Numbered from the stretch's first letter, positions 47,844 through 61,300 are shown. The stretch: DNA of 64,000 nt from Hepsetus odoe (GCA_017165825.1 CM029372.1:10089502-10153501); one strand, 5' to 3'. The notes: a model not told the origin generated them from the sequence alone. Numbers and translations are program-made.

Positions 47844-50800
47844 ATGGGGGGTGGCGCACATCAGACTGCAGAGCTCTCAACAGAGGGACGCGGAAACGCA
47901 GTGTACACCTGGGAAGAGGTGCAGAAACACAGCCGCCGGGGGGACCAGTGGGTTGTGGTCGAGCGGAAGGTGTACAATGTCAGCAACTGGGTGAACAGAC
48001 ATCCTGGAGGCCGAAGAGTTATTGGTCATTATGGCGGAGAGGATGCAACGGTAACACATTCACTGACAGATGCCTGCCGTTGCTTTGTGTCAGACTTTTA
48101 GTCAATGTTTTAACCTAAATCTTTTTACTTCAAAAATCTTATCTGATCCTAATCATAACCTTACACCTAACCCTATTGCTACTGATGATGATCCACTCTG
48201 TTTCACCAGGTTTGTGGAACAGTGGAAGTATCTGTAGGTCATTTATGGGAGACCATCAAAATAAAAAAATATAAGAAAAATAACTAATATTTAAATTCAG
48301 TTTAATGCTTACATTCAGTGTAAAGCATTCTGAGAAAAGACTCCACGCAGTAAAATTGTAAAAATAAATGAATAAATTTGATGAAAATGTGACTTTTGTA
48401 CAGGAAGCCTTTATGGCATTTCATCCTGATCTGAAGTTTGTACGGAAGTTTCTGAAGCCGCTGCTGGTTGGAGAGCTGGCTCCTTCTGAACCCAGTCAGG
48501 ACCACAAGAAAAATGTAAGTGTGGATCTGTGCTCATATTGAATGAGATAGCAACAATGTAGATTTCAGGTTGAAATGTATCTCCCTCATTCACATTATTA
48601 CATCACATTATGTAAAAATAATAGGATACAATGATGGTTAGTTGTACACGTAGTTACTCAATCCACTTTATAAGCAGAAGTTCAAAGCACATACATATTC
48701 AATGTATGTTGAGCAGCATAATTTGGGAGAGCATTGAACATCACAGCTTTTAAATGATTTCCTAGTGTTAAATCATCATTCATGGCCCTTCAAATTTCAC
48801 AGGAGGTACCTTACTAGAGGGAACAAGAACCATGGTCTGACATTCCAATGTAGAGCTAGCAGTAGGGACATTGTTTCAGCATTTCCATAGTGAGGGGAAA
48901 TGAGGACATCATGTAAAACAGCTGATCCAGGCAGTTGGCACAATGTGAGACAGTGGAAGCTCATCAATGCCGGCCATGTTGAGTTACAGTATCCATGATG
49001 ATGTACCAGCAGAACATTTCTACAGCAAGTGAAAAGCATAAAATACTATTTGGATTGTTGGACTGTGCACCCACAGTCATTAATCTGGGCTGTTTTAGAC
49101 GGATACCAATGACTCCAGACTTTCAAGCACGCTGTCCGTACGAATAAGCCCCAAGGCACATCAGTGGGGAGAAAAAAAATCCATGTCTTGATGTGTAACT
49201 GTATGGCATGTTGATGTTTTACTGAATCCAGATGTAAACTGTTCAGTCATGGCTGGAACTGCCTAAGCAGCAGCAGGCCCAAGGGGATGACTGCTGAAGC
49301 TGCTGTGGTCATGCCCAGCAAGCATAGGAGGGTGAGGAATGTTAGGCGACCACCCAGTCTAGCCTAGGAAAGCACACAGAGATTCTCTTAAGCCCATGTG
49401 GAAGTCGATAAAGCCCTAATGGATAATGATAGCCAGAGATAAGCTTCTAATGTGAAAGGTCTGAACTGGTGTTCTTCCAATTTATGATTAGCCTCAAGCT
49501 TGGGACATGCTCCAGTAGAGCCTAAACAAATCAATGAGTGCCCTCAGGGCTAGAAATAGGCCAAAGAGTAAAATCCTGAACTAATGACCTTGAAAGACAA
49601 ATCAAAGGAAATATCTGTAGTCGGAGGTGATGGGCACCTGAAATCCAATGTCTTCTGGTAGGAAAATACTTGGCTAGGAGCAACTCCATATCACTGGATG
49701 CATGTAACACATGAAACTTCACAATCTTGTTATAGAAATATATAAAATATTGAAATGAGATCAAGGCCCTAAAGCCTCAACGCATTTGTGTGACAGGTCT
49801 GCTGTTGACTTGGTGAGCTTTTTTTTGGTTTGTGTGTCGTTGTAGGGTGAGGAAATGGTTGCCATGTGTTGAAAGGGTATTTTGCTCTCAACTTAATGAC
49901 CTGTCTGGATTCCAGGGAAAGAATCATGATGAAGAAAGCTACCTGGGTTTAATGAGGCTCTAAATTTTGCAGGTTATGTTCAAATGTGCCTGCAGCAGCA
50001 CTCTTATACTTGCTGCTCCAGTGTCATTTTAGCTTTTAGTAGCAGCTACCGCTAATGCTGATTATTGATTATTCAAACGTTTATCTTTCTGGAGGCTCAC
50101 CCCATCAGATTGGATCATATTGCTAGAAATTGTTGTAAAGGCACCCGATCATTATTCCTGACAGTGGCCTAGTGTTTAGGGATTAAGCCCCAGGATCGTA
50201 AGGTTGTGGGTTCAAATCCCAAACCACTAGGTTGCCCTAAGGTACCTTTGAGCAAGGTACTGTCATCCCGGGCACTTTAAATAGCTGCCCCCTGCTGCAG
50301 GTGTGTATGGGTGAAAAGCAGAGGAAGCATTTCATGGTGTCTTACTGTGGTGATGTGCTGTGTTTCACAATGGCAGTTAGTCACTTTCACTTCACTTTCA
50401 CTGATGTTTAAGGAAATCAACAGCCTAAGTCCAAGTGTGGGACACCAGAAGTAGTGGGCTGGCTTAATGTTGCCCAGAGTAATCAGAGCAGTGTGCGGCA
50501 TTTTATTGCTGTGTTTTCTCTTTTTCCAGTAAGGCTAAAAAATGAATGTTAATGTCGGTTAATGAGTGTTAATGGCTCCCCTCGAGGAGAATAGACTGAA
50601 CATGGCTTAATGATGACCTACAGATGAAGGTTTGTCATTCATATTACAAAGCAATCACCACAAACTTTTTTAATGAAGCGTTCAATTTCAGTCAGATAAT
50701 TGTGAAAGCCTTATATCTTCACTGTGAAAAGAGGAATAAACAGTTGTGTGAAAGCAGGGTGTTTGTGTAACAGGTTGGATTACATGTCCTGCTACTGTGT

Positions 50801-51501
50801 GGCTTTGTGGAAGGTGTCAGCCTGTGCACAGTTGCATGAGTTTTGTGAATTGCCTATTTAACCGGTGCAGCCTGTTTATGATGGTTTTTGGGCTTATCGT
50901 CATGCTGTTATTGATTTTGTTCAATTTGTGATTTTCCTACAAGTTACAAAATTTGATCTATTTCATTATCCATTTCCTGTAGATGTCCAATAGTGTCACC
51001 ATGGTGGAAGAAGTCAGAAACTTTTTTTTACACAGAGTACCCTTTTTTGGGTCCCCTTGGAAGCATGTCCTCTTTTGGAAAATGGCAGATTCCACTGGGA
51101 ATACTTCACCAGGAATGCAGCATTCTGAGCTCTTTGTCTTAACTCTGCACGTTCTGAGGACACAACAGAGAAATTCATCTCTGAGAATGTCTGTTGCTAT
51201 AGCTACTGTATCCAGCCTACTGTCTGGCCTCTACTTAATGAAAACGCTGACTCAGTTGAATAATAGGGTTTCTCTCAGTTTAGTCTGGTGGATGGCTTTC
51301 ATGGTTGATAAGGCTCCATAAGACACGTGACTCCTGCTAAAGTTACTGAAGGCCACCCAAGCCTCTGTTCTTTTCTTTACACAATAACATGCCTGTGTCT
51401 GCTGCCACCTACTGCATTTTCAGTGTTACTACAATTTGTCCCAGTTAATGTGACCTGGGTCTCCTTTTTCCATACCTTTTTTTCTTGTTTTCCACTGTAA
51501 A

Positions 51502-51549
<48 letters not shown>

Positions 51550-52689
51550 CCCATCCTCCCATCTTTCTTCTCTCAGGCTGCCTTAGTGGAGGATTTTCGG
51601 ACCTTGCGGGAGCAATTTGAAGCTGAGGGTTTGTTCCGCACTAATCCCCTGTTCTTCATGCTACACCTTGGCCACATCCTGATCTTGGAGGCCTTGCCTT
51701 TGGTGCTGCTGTGGAACTGGGGGAACGGCTGGATCAACACAATCCTGTGTACTATCATTCTGGCCATTGCACAGGTAGAAGAAGTCTTGCAGGGTTAAGA
51801 GGTTATTTTGACTTGACATGTCCTGTTAACATGAATGACAGTGTGGAGATACATTTTCTGAAAAAGTAGTGAGACAGACTGTGCTGACATCTGTTCTCTC
51901 TCATCCAGTCTCAGGCTGGCTGGCTGCAGCATGACTTTGGCCACCTGTCAGTGTTCAAGAGGTCTGGCTGGGATCATCTACTGCACAAATTCGTCATTGG
52001 GCACCTGAAGGTATTACACAAGTCTGCAAAATCGTCATAAACTCATTGTCGTACGTCGGGTCTGTTGTCACTCGAGGATCTCCATATATCTGAATGTTGC
52101 GTAGAACAATAAAAATGTAAGACTTTACCCCATAGTGTACCAACCTGGCAGTGTGTGTGTGTGTGTGTGTGTGTGTGCAGGGGGCTTCTGCAAACTGGTG
52201 GAACCATCGTCACTTTCAGCACCATGCTAAGCCCAATTTATTCAGCAAGGATCCTGACATAAACATGCTGAAAATTCTAGTCCTGGGGAATGTGCAGCCT
52301 GTGGAGGTAGACACACACATTGAAAGAAAATCATGTATATGGCTGAACTTAGTGCTCTAGTCCACATTACAAACATCCAAACCCACCACCGTATGTTCTA
52401 AAGCACACAAAAATGGCTTGATTTCAATTGGACTCTATTTTCTTCTCACAGTGATTGATGCACATTGGAACCCAGAGTTTTTACCCTGCATTGATTTTGT
52501 GTGGTTCTGAACAATTACATTTTGCATTGCTTTTATTTCAGTACGGGATTAAAAAGTTGAAGCACATGCCGTACAATCACCAGCACAAGTACTTTTTTCT
52601 GGGTATGCCCCTGACTTTTTATAATAGTATTTAAATTTTTTCATGTTTACAAAAGATATATCAGATATTTCAGTGATATATAGGGCTCA

Positions 52690-52738
<49 letters not shown>

Positions 52739-55519
52739 AATCAGTTGGTCCTCCTCTGCTCATCCCGCTGTACTTTAATTTGCACATTTTTCAGACGATG
52801 ATCCAGCAGCGGGATTGGGTGGTATGTTAACATTAGAGCTTTTGCCAACACTAAGTTCAAATGCTATTACTGTGTAGGAATATTATTCTGGATAATTGTC
52901 TTTTCCTCTCTGTTTTTTAACAAGGACTTTTTGTGGTACCTCTCCTACTATGTACGCTACTTGTCCTCCTATACTCCTTTTTATGGAGTATTTGGTTCAC
53001 TGCTGCTTCTTATTTGTGTGAGGTAATACCTTTATTATGCTTTACTTTCATTTTCAGTTCAGTATAAGGAACTTTCAGTGAGATTAACCTCATGTAGGCC
53101 CTACTGTGACTATTGACTTAAAGAATGCGTTAGCTGACTTTCCTTTGGTAACACATTGCAAAATTATATAGCCACATCTGTGGTAAAGTTAGACTTGGGA
53201 TCAGAATTTTGCATTAATATTTTGAAATAATTAGGGAATATTATATGCACCACAAATAAGCACGTCACTTAAAAACGGAATGCTAGGAAGAAAGTTTTAA
53301 AATATAAGTAACATCCTTATGTCTGTATTGGCAGTGGTGGCTTAGTGGTTAGGGAGTAGGCCCCAGGATCGGAAGGTCATGTGGGTTGAATCCCAGACCA
53401 GTAGGTTGCCCTGAGATACCCTTGAGCACGGTACTGTCCCCATCACTGCTCCCTTGGTACACGTGTACAGGTATGAGTGCGCTGTGCTGCGTTTCACAAT
53501 GATAATAAATCCCTTTCACTTCACATCAAATGTATCAGATATAAGGCAGGAAGCATGTGAGCAGGGAAAATACTGACTATATTACACGCAGTGTATCAAT
53601 CTTTAGTTTATTGCAGTGTTTAAGAACAAGGTAGTTCAAAAGTAACACGTGTTGCTTGTGCGATCTTTAGGTTCATAGAGAGCCACTGGTTTGTGTGGGT
53701 GACCCAGATGAACCACATCCCTATGGACATCGACTACGACAAACACGACGACTGGCTCAGCATGCAGGTAAGGTACTGTCTCAGTGTCCAGGGTGTGTCA
53801 TATGATGGGAATCAGTTTCAGCTTAACCAATCAGAGTTACTAAAATAATGACACAAGTTGTTCATAATCATTCAGCATTCCTAAAGAATTGATTGTATAT
53901 GATTTATGAATTGCTTACATAGACACCCTTCACAAAATTTCTAAAAAAAAAAAAAAAAAAATTTAATCAGAAAAAACCTTTCAAACTAATAAGGATAAAA
54001 TGCCCCATTGCCCCATTTGGACATGAGCTATGTACTTCTTCACATCATTCTTTCTTAAGAGATCTTAAAAGGTAAAGACGGTAGAGAACAGTAAATTGCT
54101 AATTCAGTGTCAGAATGTGTAATGAATGCTTTCCCCCTTTTTTAGCTGAAAGCCACCTGTAACATCGAGCAGTCATTCTTCAATGATTGGTTTAGTGGTC
54201 ACCTTAACTTCCAGATTGAACACCAGTGAGTATTTCACTTTTGTGTTGGAGTGTGTGCGTGTGTGTGTGTGTGTGTGTAGGTAACATGATGTCTGCTATC
54301 CTTTTCCTCCCTCAGCCTCTTTCCTCTGATGCCTCGCCATAACTACATTCGTGCATCTCCTCGAGTGCGAGAGCTCTGTAAGAAGTATGGAGTTGAGTAC
54401 CAAGTCAAGGGCCTGTGGGAAGCCTGGTGCGACATTGTCAGGTATTAAAAACTCTCCTCACATGCTGCTTCATTTGCATCAGTTTTGGAACATTAAAACA
54501 CATCTGAAGTCTGTTGTAACAGATCAGTGTAACGGGTGTAAAAGATGTAACAGATCGGTAGTAATCTGTTACCTACCAGGTTTAGTGAGTGTGTTGGAAA
54601 TGAGAAATCATCAAAACAGACACTGGCCCTCATGGATCAGATGTCAAGAATACCTTCTCCAAAAAAAGAAAAATTAAAAAGCAGCCATGAAAGAGATTGT
54701 TTATCAGTGTTACAAACACACTTTTCTGTTTAAGGACTGTTTCTTATCCTTCCTAGAACCTTTACACTGCCATGTATTCCCTGTTTACATATCACAAGTG
54801 CTCCATGTCCATGTGCTTTTGTTGGTGTTGGGCCAGGCCCTGCCTTCGACCTGCTTTAGCCCTGCAGTTACTTTATGTTTTTAATTTAGTGTTTCTTTAT
54901 TTGTTTCTTAGGCTATTGTTATTTTCGTTAAACTGGCTGACACTTACATCCAGGTCCGGTTCTTCATTGCGTACACATTTTGGTGATGCTGTGATCTAAA
55001 CACTTAAAGTTATTCACTCGCATTTCTAAATCTCGTTTACTCAAATGATTCTTACATTTACATTTAGGGCATTTAGCAGACGCTCTTATCCAGACGCTCT
55101 TAACCCCCCTGGAGCAACTCAGGGTTAAGGGTCTTGCTCAGGGACCCAGTGGTGGTAGTGCTAGAGGTTGGATTCGAACCGGGGACCTCTTGATCCAGAG
55201 GTCCATAGGCACCTACCACTAGACCACCGCCACCCTAAATTCTTCATGCAAAGAACCCTTTCAAGGGTGTATTTTTAAAAAATAATTCAGACCTTTTAAA
55301 AAAATCTGAATACAGTGTAGTTTTGTGTGTTTTTCTCTTTTGAAAGGACAAACAGCGACAGAAAAATCATTGTCACATATTTAGATCATACAGCCATAGA
55401 TGCTTGGTACCTGCACTGTGGGATCTCCTAAGCTTAATCACTCATGTTTCTGATATTTCTGTTTCAGGTCTTTGAGGAAATCTGGAGAGCTGTGGTTGGA
55501 TGCATACCTCCACAAATAA
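47844..55519 (+). CDS. fads2: fatty acyl desaturase 2 (front-end desaturase)
   Basis: Twelve coding exons: 47844-48050, 48404-48514, 51577-51774, 51909-52010, 52181-52306, 52542-52602, 52745-52821, 52925-53022, 53671-53767, 54146-54225, 54316-54441 and 55468-55519. All have AG/GT borders and one frame; the total is 1335 nt, a 444-residue protein, exactly the length of human FADS2. The N-terminal cytochrome b5 domain has the heme motif HPGG (NRHPGGRRVIGHYGGEDA). The three histidine boxes are HDFGH, HFQHH and QIEHH (NFQIEHHLFPLMPRHN). Hydrophobic segments include LEALPLVLLW and LLLLICV. Reaction: inserts a double bond between an existing one and the carboxyl end (delta-6/5 type in fish) using cytochrome b5 electrons in the ER, for long-chain PUFA synthesis. 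In the pocket position linked to delta-4 activity in some fish (YxxN) it reads FNLH, so delta-4 activity is not predicted. The start is in CCAATGG. Confidence 0.97.
50155..50400 (+). mobile_element. tRNA-derived SINE, family B, in a fads2 intron
   Basis: GTGGCCTAGTGTTTAGGGAT, GGGTTCAAATCCCAAACCAC, GTAGGTTGCC-like text, TTTGAGCAAGGTACTGTC, and an AGTCACTTTCACTTCACTTT tail. Confidence 0.85.
51500..51576 (+). repeat. fads2: (CT)n tract forming the acceptor tract of a fads2 exon
   Basis: CTCTCT at 51500-51545, then a C-rich and T-rich stretch ending in TTCTCTCAG just before the exon at 51577. The tract serves as the polypyrimidine region. Confidence 0.85.
52151..52180 (+). repeat. fads2: (GT)n tract joined directly to a fads2 splice acceptor
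   Basis: Fourteen GT units end in GTGTGCAG, whose AG is the acceptor of the exon at 52181. There is no C-rich tract between repeat and exon. Confidence 0.9.
52690..52744 (+). repeat. fads2: (TC)n tract before a fads2 splice acceptor
   Basis: About 47 bp of TCTCTC, then CAAATCAG, the acceptor of the exon at 52745. Confidence 0.9.
53330..53525 (+). mobile_element. tRNA-derived SINE, family B, in a fads2 intron
   Basis: GTGGCTTAGTGGTTAGGGAG, GGGTTGAATCCCAGACCAGT, GTAGGTTGCCCTGAGATACC, CTTGAGCACGGTACTGTCCC and a tail ending CCCTTTCACTTCAC. The B box has lost one base compared with its relatives. Confidence 0.85.
55043..55237 (-). mobile_element. tRNA-derived SINE, family A, in the last fads2 intron
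   Basis: Reverse-strand copy: TTTACATTTAGGGCATTTAG at the left (its tail), GCAACTCAGGGTTAAGGGTC, then GGATTCGAACC (B box) and CCTACCACTAGACCACCGCC (A box). Confidence 0.9.
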
Positions 55520-55548
55520 TCACCCACTCTCTTTCAGTGAAAGTGCCA

Positions 55549-55554
55549 ATAAAA
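55549..55554 (+). terminator. fads2: fads2 polyadenylation signal candidate
   Basis: AATAAA lies 30 bases after the fads2 stop. Known fads2 3' UTRs are longer, so a later signal may also be used. Confidence 0.45.
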
Positions 55555-55559
55555 CCCAT

Positions 55560-57560
55560 TTCACCAATCATTACTCAACAATCCAGACACACTTTTCAGA
55601 CCCTGTCAACTAGTTTTTTTACTGTTAGGAACTTCCATAGCAAAAAAAAAACTTACCTGTCTCAATTAAGTGTCTTTCCCTGTCTATATATATATATATA
55701 TGCTGGAGCTGAAGTTTAATTGTGGTGCTTTAACTGTAGCTGAATTCAGACCACAAACCTTCTCTGCACAAGATTGTTTTGCATCTTACAATAATGCAGT
55801 CACCAGGAACATGACTGCAGTGTGAATGCTGGATCTTTACAACTGTTTTAAAGATTTTTCATAGTTTTCTCTGCTACCTTTTTGACCTTTTTGAAATCTT
55901 TCCTAAATCACGTCTGAAAGAAGATTCAGCTGGGTGAAGGAGCACTTTGGATTGCTATGAGAGTTTTAGTAGAATAACTGATTCAAATTTAAACCATTTA
56001 AGTTTTTTTTATTTGTTTGTGCTTAGATATGTTATTCATATAGTTATTGTTTTTTTTTTATCATTGTTTCTTCTGAATAGTTACAATATACAGTGGAAAA
56101 TCACAGAAAGAACTCTCAGAACAGAAAGTACAAACCCCTTCCTGACTAATCCCCTAATTCATTTCATACAGAACACTTTATTATGAAATGACATTATAAA
56201 ATACAACAAAGCACGAATGTTCATAATCCATGAACAGATTAAGGGGAGACAGGTATTTAGACTATTTTGTGCAAATAGGCACTTTAAATTTAGACATGGT
56301 GTCTTTTTTAACACTAGTCCTAAAGTCAGATAAAGAGAGTCCAATGAAATAAACAAGATTTAAAAAATACTGCCTGACCATCTGTTTTTGTGAATGACAA
56401 AAGTATATAAACCTTGAAAAACTATGTAACTGCTGCAATAAATGCACTTAAAAATTTCCAGTAACATCTGCTTGAACCTTTGGACAGAACAACTCTGCAA
56501 TGTTTTTGGGTTTCCTCACACAAGTTGTTGACTTCATGTACTTGAACAACACTTAGGACTTTCTATAGTTCAGGACTTTTATTATACACCTTCCTGTTGG
56601 AGAGATCCATTTTTATATACTCTGATTGGCAGATTGCCGTTTTATTGTATATATCTTTGTCATGGTACTCAAATTATTCATAGGCAAATTTTGCAGAATG
56701 GTAGGGAGCGTTGTCCTGCAAAGAGGCTGCCATTAGGGAATACTGTCGCTATGAAGATGTGGACTTGGTGATAAGGAGTGGGCATGGGAACCAGTCAGTT
56801 CTTGAAGTTCAGTTGTGATGTGAAGAGGTTACGTTAGATGGATCAATGGGAACAATGTAGCTGAAGGAAACCTTGGGTGCTGACATTCATGTGAATATTA
56901 CTTTGACACAAAGCACCAACATAAATAAAGTTGCAGACCAACCACATCACTCAGAAAACCTATGACAACTAGCAACAAGAAACACAAACATTTCATATTG
57001 GAACTATCAGCTGACTTTATTATGTCCCTGCATCATTCTTTCATGACAAATATCAGCACTTGAACATGCATCTTTAGACAGGATTCGGGGCCCTATTTAC
57101 ATAACCCTTGTTTTTTGAAAACAAAGATATTCTCATAAATCCAAATGAAAAAAATGGCATTTGAATTGTGATAAAAAGCACATGAGACGAAGACCATGAT
57201 TACATTCGTTCCTTTAGACCAGTACAAAATAGGAATTCTTAACAACACTGACACAAATTCTGTCTTGCTGCTTTGATTTATTTCCCCCTCACTGTGCACG
57301 TTTAATACAGAGGCGTACACAAAGAAGTGTTTTTCTAGCATAAACCAATATTAAATTTATGTGGAGGAATTAAAACAAAGCCCTCACAAAAACTGAATAA
57401 ATATACAAATCAAATGTATACAAGACCTTAGTATGTGTTCATATCATGTGTAGATTATTTGACAATGGTAAGAGACAGAATAATAATAAAGCAGGTTTGT
57501 ATGTTGCTATGAAAATTGCTGAAATTCTGCCATTATCAATATTTATAATTAATTATGGAT
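55560..57560. other. stretch between the fads2 and eps8l2 stops
   Basis: The two genes are convergent and this interval should hold both 3' UTRs. It is AT-rich and contains Tc1-like remains at about 56690-56990 but no exon. A TTTATT at about 57275 could be an eps8l2 polyadenylation signal on the minus strand; this is not certain. Confidence 0.5.
56690..56990. mobile_element. Tc1-like remains in two orientations
   Basis: The left part (GGAGCGTTGTCCTGCAAAGA, GGGAATACTGTCGCTATGAA) matches the minus strand of the family seen at 2035 and 24119, while the right part (CTTGGGTGCTGACATTCATG) is in the plus orientation. Very degenerate. Confidence 0.5.
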
Positions 57561-57561
57561 T

Positions 57562-58279
57562 TTAAAAATTTGCCAGTTTAGCGGCAGAGGCTATCTTCTC
57601 CTGTTGCTTCTTCATGATCTCCTGCAGCTCAGAATCCCCTCGGCTTTTCTATTGGAGACATGAAAAAGAATTATTGTTTTTTTTTTTACCTCAGGTCAAA
57701 GTAGTCCTAACTTGCTGACCTGAGACCTGTTTTGTTATTTCTTTAATAATGCTTAAAATGGGAATTCGGACTAAGTGGCATGCTGGTCGCACTTTGTCCA
57801 AAAATAACGTATGCTACTAAGCCAAGCATTTTGTCTCAAAATCAACAAAAGAAACAAATAGAAAATTAAATGAGCAAAATTCCAATAACGAAACACAAAA
57901 GTGAGATCTTTGCCTGCCAGTTTGAACTGCAAGCCGAGAAGTTACAAGAGGAATTTCTTTCCAGCATGTTCACGTTAAAGCAGGAGGAGAGTTATCTGTG
58001 GCTACTCTGGGTTATCTGTGGTTGGATGTTTCTCAGTGAGTAACTGACCTCCAGCTGGGACTTCTGCACTGCAAGCTGGCTGTAGACACGTGAGCCTTCA
58101 TCTCCACACACAGCCTTCAGCTCTTCCTTTTCCAGAGAAAACAACTGAGCCCCACTCAGGACACCCAAACAGTCCACTGTCCTGTGAGACACAAACACAA
58201 ATGAATACAGACATTCATCACAAGTCCAGTCACCTGGGCCTCAAAACAGGTAAATGAATGAAAATATATATAAAATATA

Positions 58280-58321
<42 letters not shown>

Positions 58322-61300
58322 TGAACTTACGGTTTTGAGAAGCCCTTGGCATTGAGCCAGGAGGTGACCTCAGCTGCATTAGAGTTAAAGGTGAGGGGAA
58401 TGGCACAACTGGAATGACGCTCCACTTTAAAGTTGCGAGCTGGCGGTTGATTCTTACTTGCAGTGATTCGTTTTAACAGCTCATCATTCACTTCATCCAT
58501 CTGTTGTGTGCGGACTAAGACAGAGAGAGAAGGGCAGAGAAAAGATGGAGGTAGGCTGTTTAGGAGAGTTAAAGCCCTTTTACACAGTGCGGTTCATTTT
58601 CAGTGTTTTTGCGTTTTCAGTAAAGAATAAATCCCACCAACACTAACCTCAGCTTCAGTACAATAGTTGTCAAAATATCTGATTAAATACATTTTAATAA
58701 TCTAATAGTATATTATTTATCCTGATATAAATGTTCATGCTTAGAAGGCACAAATAGGAAAGTTAATGCCTGTTTATAAGTTGATTAGACCAAATGGTTT
58801 TAGGTGGCTGCTCCTAAAGCTGGGAGGAACACTAAGCGTGTGTAAGACTTTTATAAAGGGGGGCTAACATAAGATATATAACACAAACCTAACAATTAAA
58901 AAAATAAGCAGCCATTTTAATGACTATGTGTAACGCTCCGGTGCCAGTGAGGTCGCTGGTAATTCTGTCACGGGGGGGTGGGGCTGATAGCCCGGAAGTT
59001 TTAATGTATATAACATGCATATCATACCATGTACAGTGCCTTGCAAAAGTATTCACCCCCCTTTGATTTTTTACTTATTTTATTACATTCCAACCTGTAA
59101 TTTAAATGTTTCTTAATCTTACTTTATGTGATATAGTCTAAGTTGGTGAAGTGAAATGAGAAAAATATATATAAAAAATAATTTAAAAAAATTATGTGCA
59201 TGTGCATTCACCCCCTATGGACATAATTAGTGAAATGAATCTAAGTGTCACATGATCTGTCAGTATGAACACATCTTTTCTGAAAGGCCCCAGAAGCTGC
59301 AACACCACTAAGCAAGAGGACCAAGGAGCTCTCCAAACAAGTCAGGGACAAAGTTGTTGGGTTGGGTTAGTCAGGGTTGGGTTATAAAAAAATATCCAAA
59401 TCTTTGATGACCCCCCAGAGCACCATCAAATCCATCATCTTCAAATGGAAAGAACATGGTACCACAACAAACCTGCCAAGAGAGGGCCATCCACCAAAAC
59501 TCACAGACAGGGCAAGGTGGGCATTAATCAGAGAGGCAGCACAGAGACCAAAGGTAAGGGAGTTGCAGAGTTCCACAGCAGTGACTGGAGTATCTGTCCA
59601 TAGGACCACAATAAGCCATACACTCCTTAGAGCTGGGCTTTATGGAAGAGTGCCCATTACTTAACATTACAAATAAGAAGGCACGTTTAGAGTTTGCCAA
59701 AAGGCATGTGGTCGACTCCCCAAATGTATGGAGGAAGGTGCTCTTGTCAGATTGAACTTTTCAGCCACCAAGGAAAATGCTATGTCTGGTGCAATCCCAA
59801 CACATCCCATCACCCCAAGAACACCATCACCACAGTGAAACATGGTGGTGGCAGCATCATGCTGTGGAGATGTTTTTCAGCAGCAGGGCCTGGGAAACTG
59901 GTCCAAGTCGAGGGAAAGATAGATGGTGCTAAATACAGAGATATTCTTGAGCAAAACCTGTGTCAGTCTGCCTGTGATTTGAGGTTCACCTTCCAGCAGG
60001 ACAATTACCCGAAGTATACTGCTAACGCAACACTCCAGTGGTTTAAGGGAAAACATTTCAATGTGTTGGAATGGCCTGGTCAAAGTCCAGACCTCAATCC
60101 AATTGAGAATCTGTGGTCAGACTTGAAGATTGCTGTTCACAATAAACAATTAATAATTATGCATGCAAGTTTTCTGTCATTGCGTCCTATTTGTTGTTTG
60201 CTTCACAATATAAAAAATACATTTTCAAAGTTGTAGGCATGTTCTGTAAATGAAATGGTGCAAACTCTCAAACAATCGATTTTAGTACCAGGTTGTGAGG
60301 CAACAAAACATGAAAAACGTCAAGGGGGGTGAATACTTTGCAAGGCACTGTACATCCATTAAACATGTTCTCATATATGCTTAAACAACCCTAGTTACAC
60401 AGTACGAGCGGTAAGTTGTCTTATTATAAAACTCACAGTCTTTATCGCGTGGTGATCTTGGCAAGTCAAAACTGTCCCCCTTCCCCAAAGAACCCGAGGG
60501 AGATGAACATTTATAAGACTGTAGAGAGAGAGAGAGAAAGAGAGAGAGAATATCAAGGACATAAAAGTGCATACAAGGATGTAGGAGTGCATACAAGTTG
60601 GTGTAAGAGTGCAAGTGTTACCTGGCTGTAAACCAGGTCCATGCCATGGAGTTCCTCAGCTGTAACTACATCTAGGATGTTGTAGGGCACATATCCAGCT
60701 TGGCCACTCCTGTTCCTCAACTTCCACCACTGCTTATCATCCTCAATTACCTTTATGCAAACAGCATCTGATCAGTAAAACTCTTTTCCAAACCTACTGC
60801 CACTGCTTTTTCTTGCTCACTTGCTCTCCTGCTCTGTCTCACCTCTAAAACCTCGTCTTGTAGGACAGAGAGCTCATTGGCATTACGGGCCACAAAGTGG
60901 TAGCGAATCTTGGCATATTTCCGGCCAGAGGAAGGCGCCGTGTAGGACCTACATTGGTTAGAGAAGAAAATATACATTCAGTGAAGCAGATTCTCTGATC
61001 ATCATTTTACACACATACTGCATTTCCTTTAAAAATACTTTTCTGTTAACTAACCATGAAATAGAGCCAACAGACCTAGTCAAACGGACTAGAGTAAAAT
61101 AAACTGATTTACATCCACAGAAACAAGCCATTAAAATGTGAATTAAAAAGCTAATGTTATTAAACTGTCATATTAATATGAAAGAGAATGTGATTAAAAT
61201 CAAATTTGCTCAGACTCACCCATTTGATGATAATGAGGACTGGGATCCAAAGAACTGTAAAAAAAAAACAACAAAAATAAAACAACTGAACTGAAACAAC

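Noticed and set aside
47844..55519. A delta-4 type Fads2
   Set aside because: The YxxN tetrapeptide linked to delta-4 activity is absent (FNLH).
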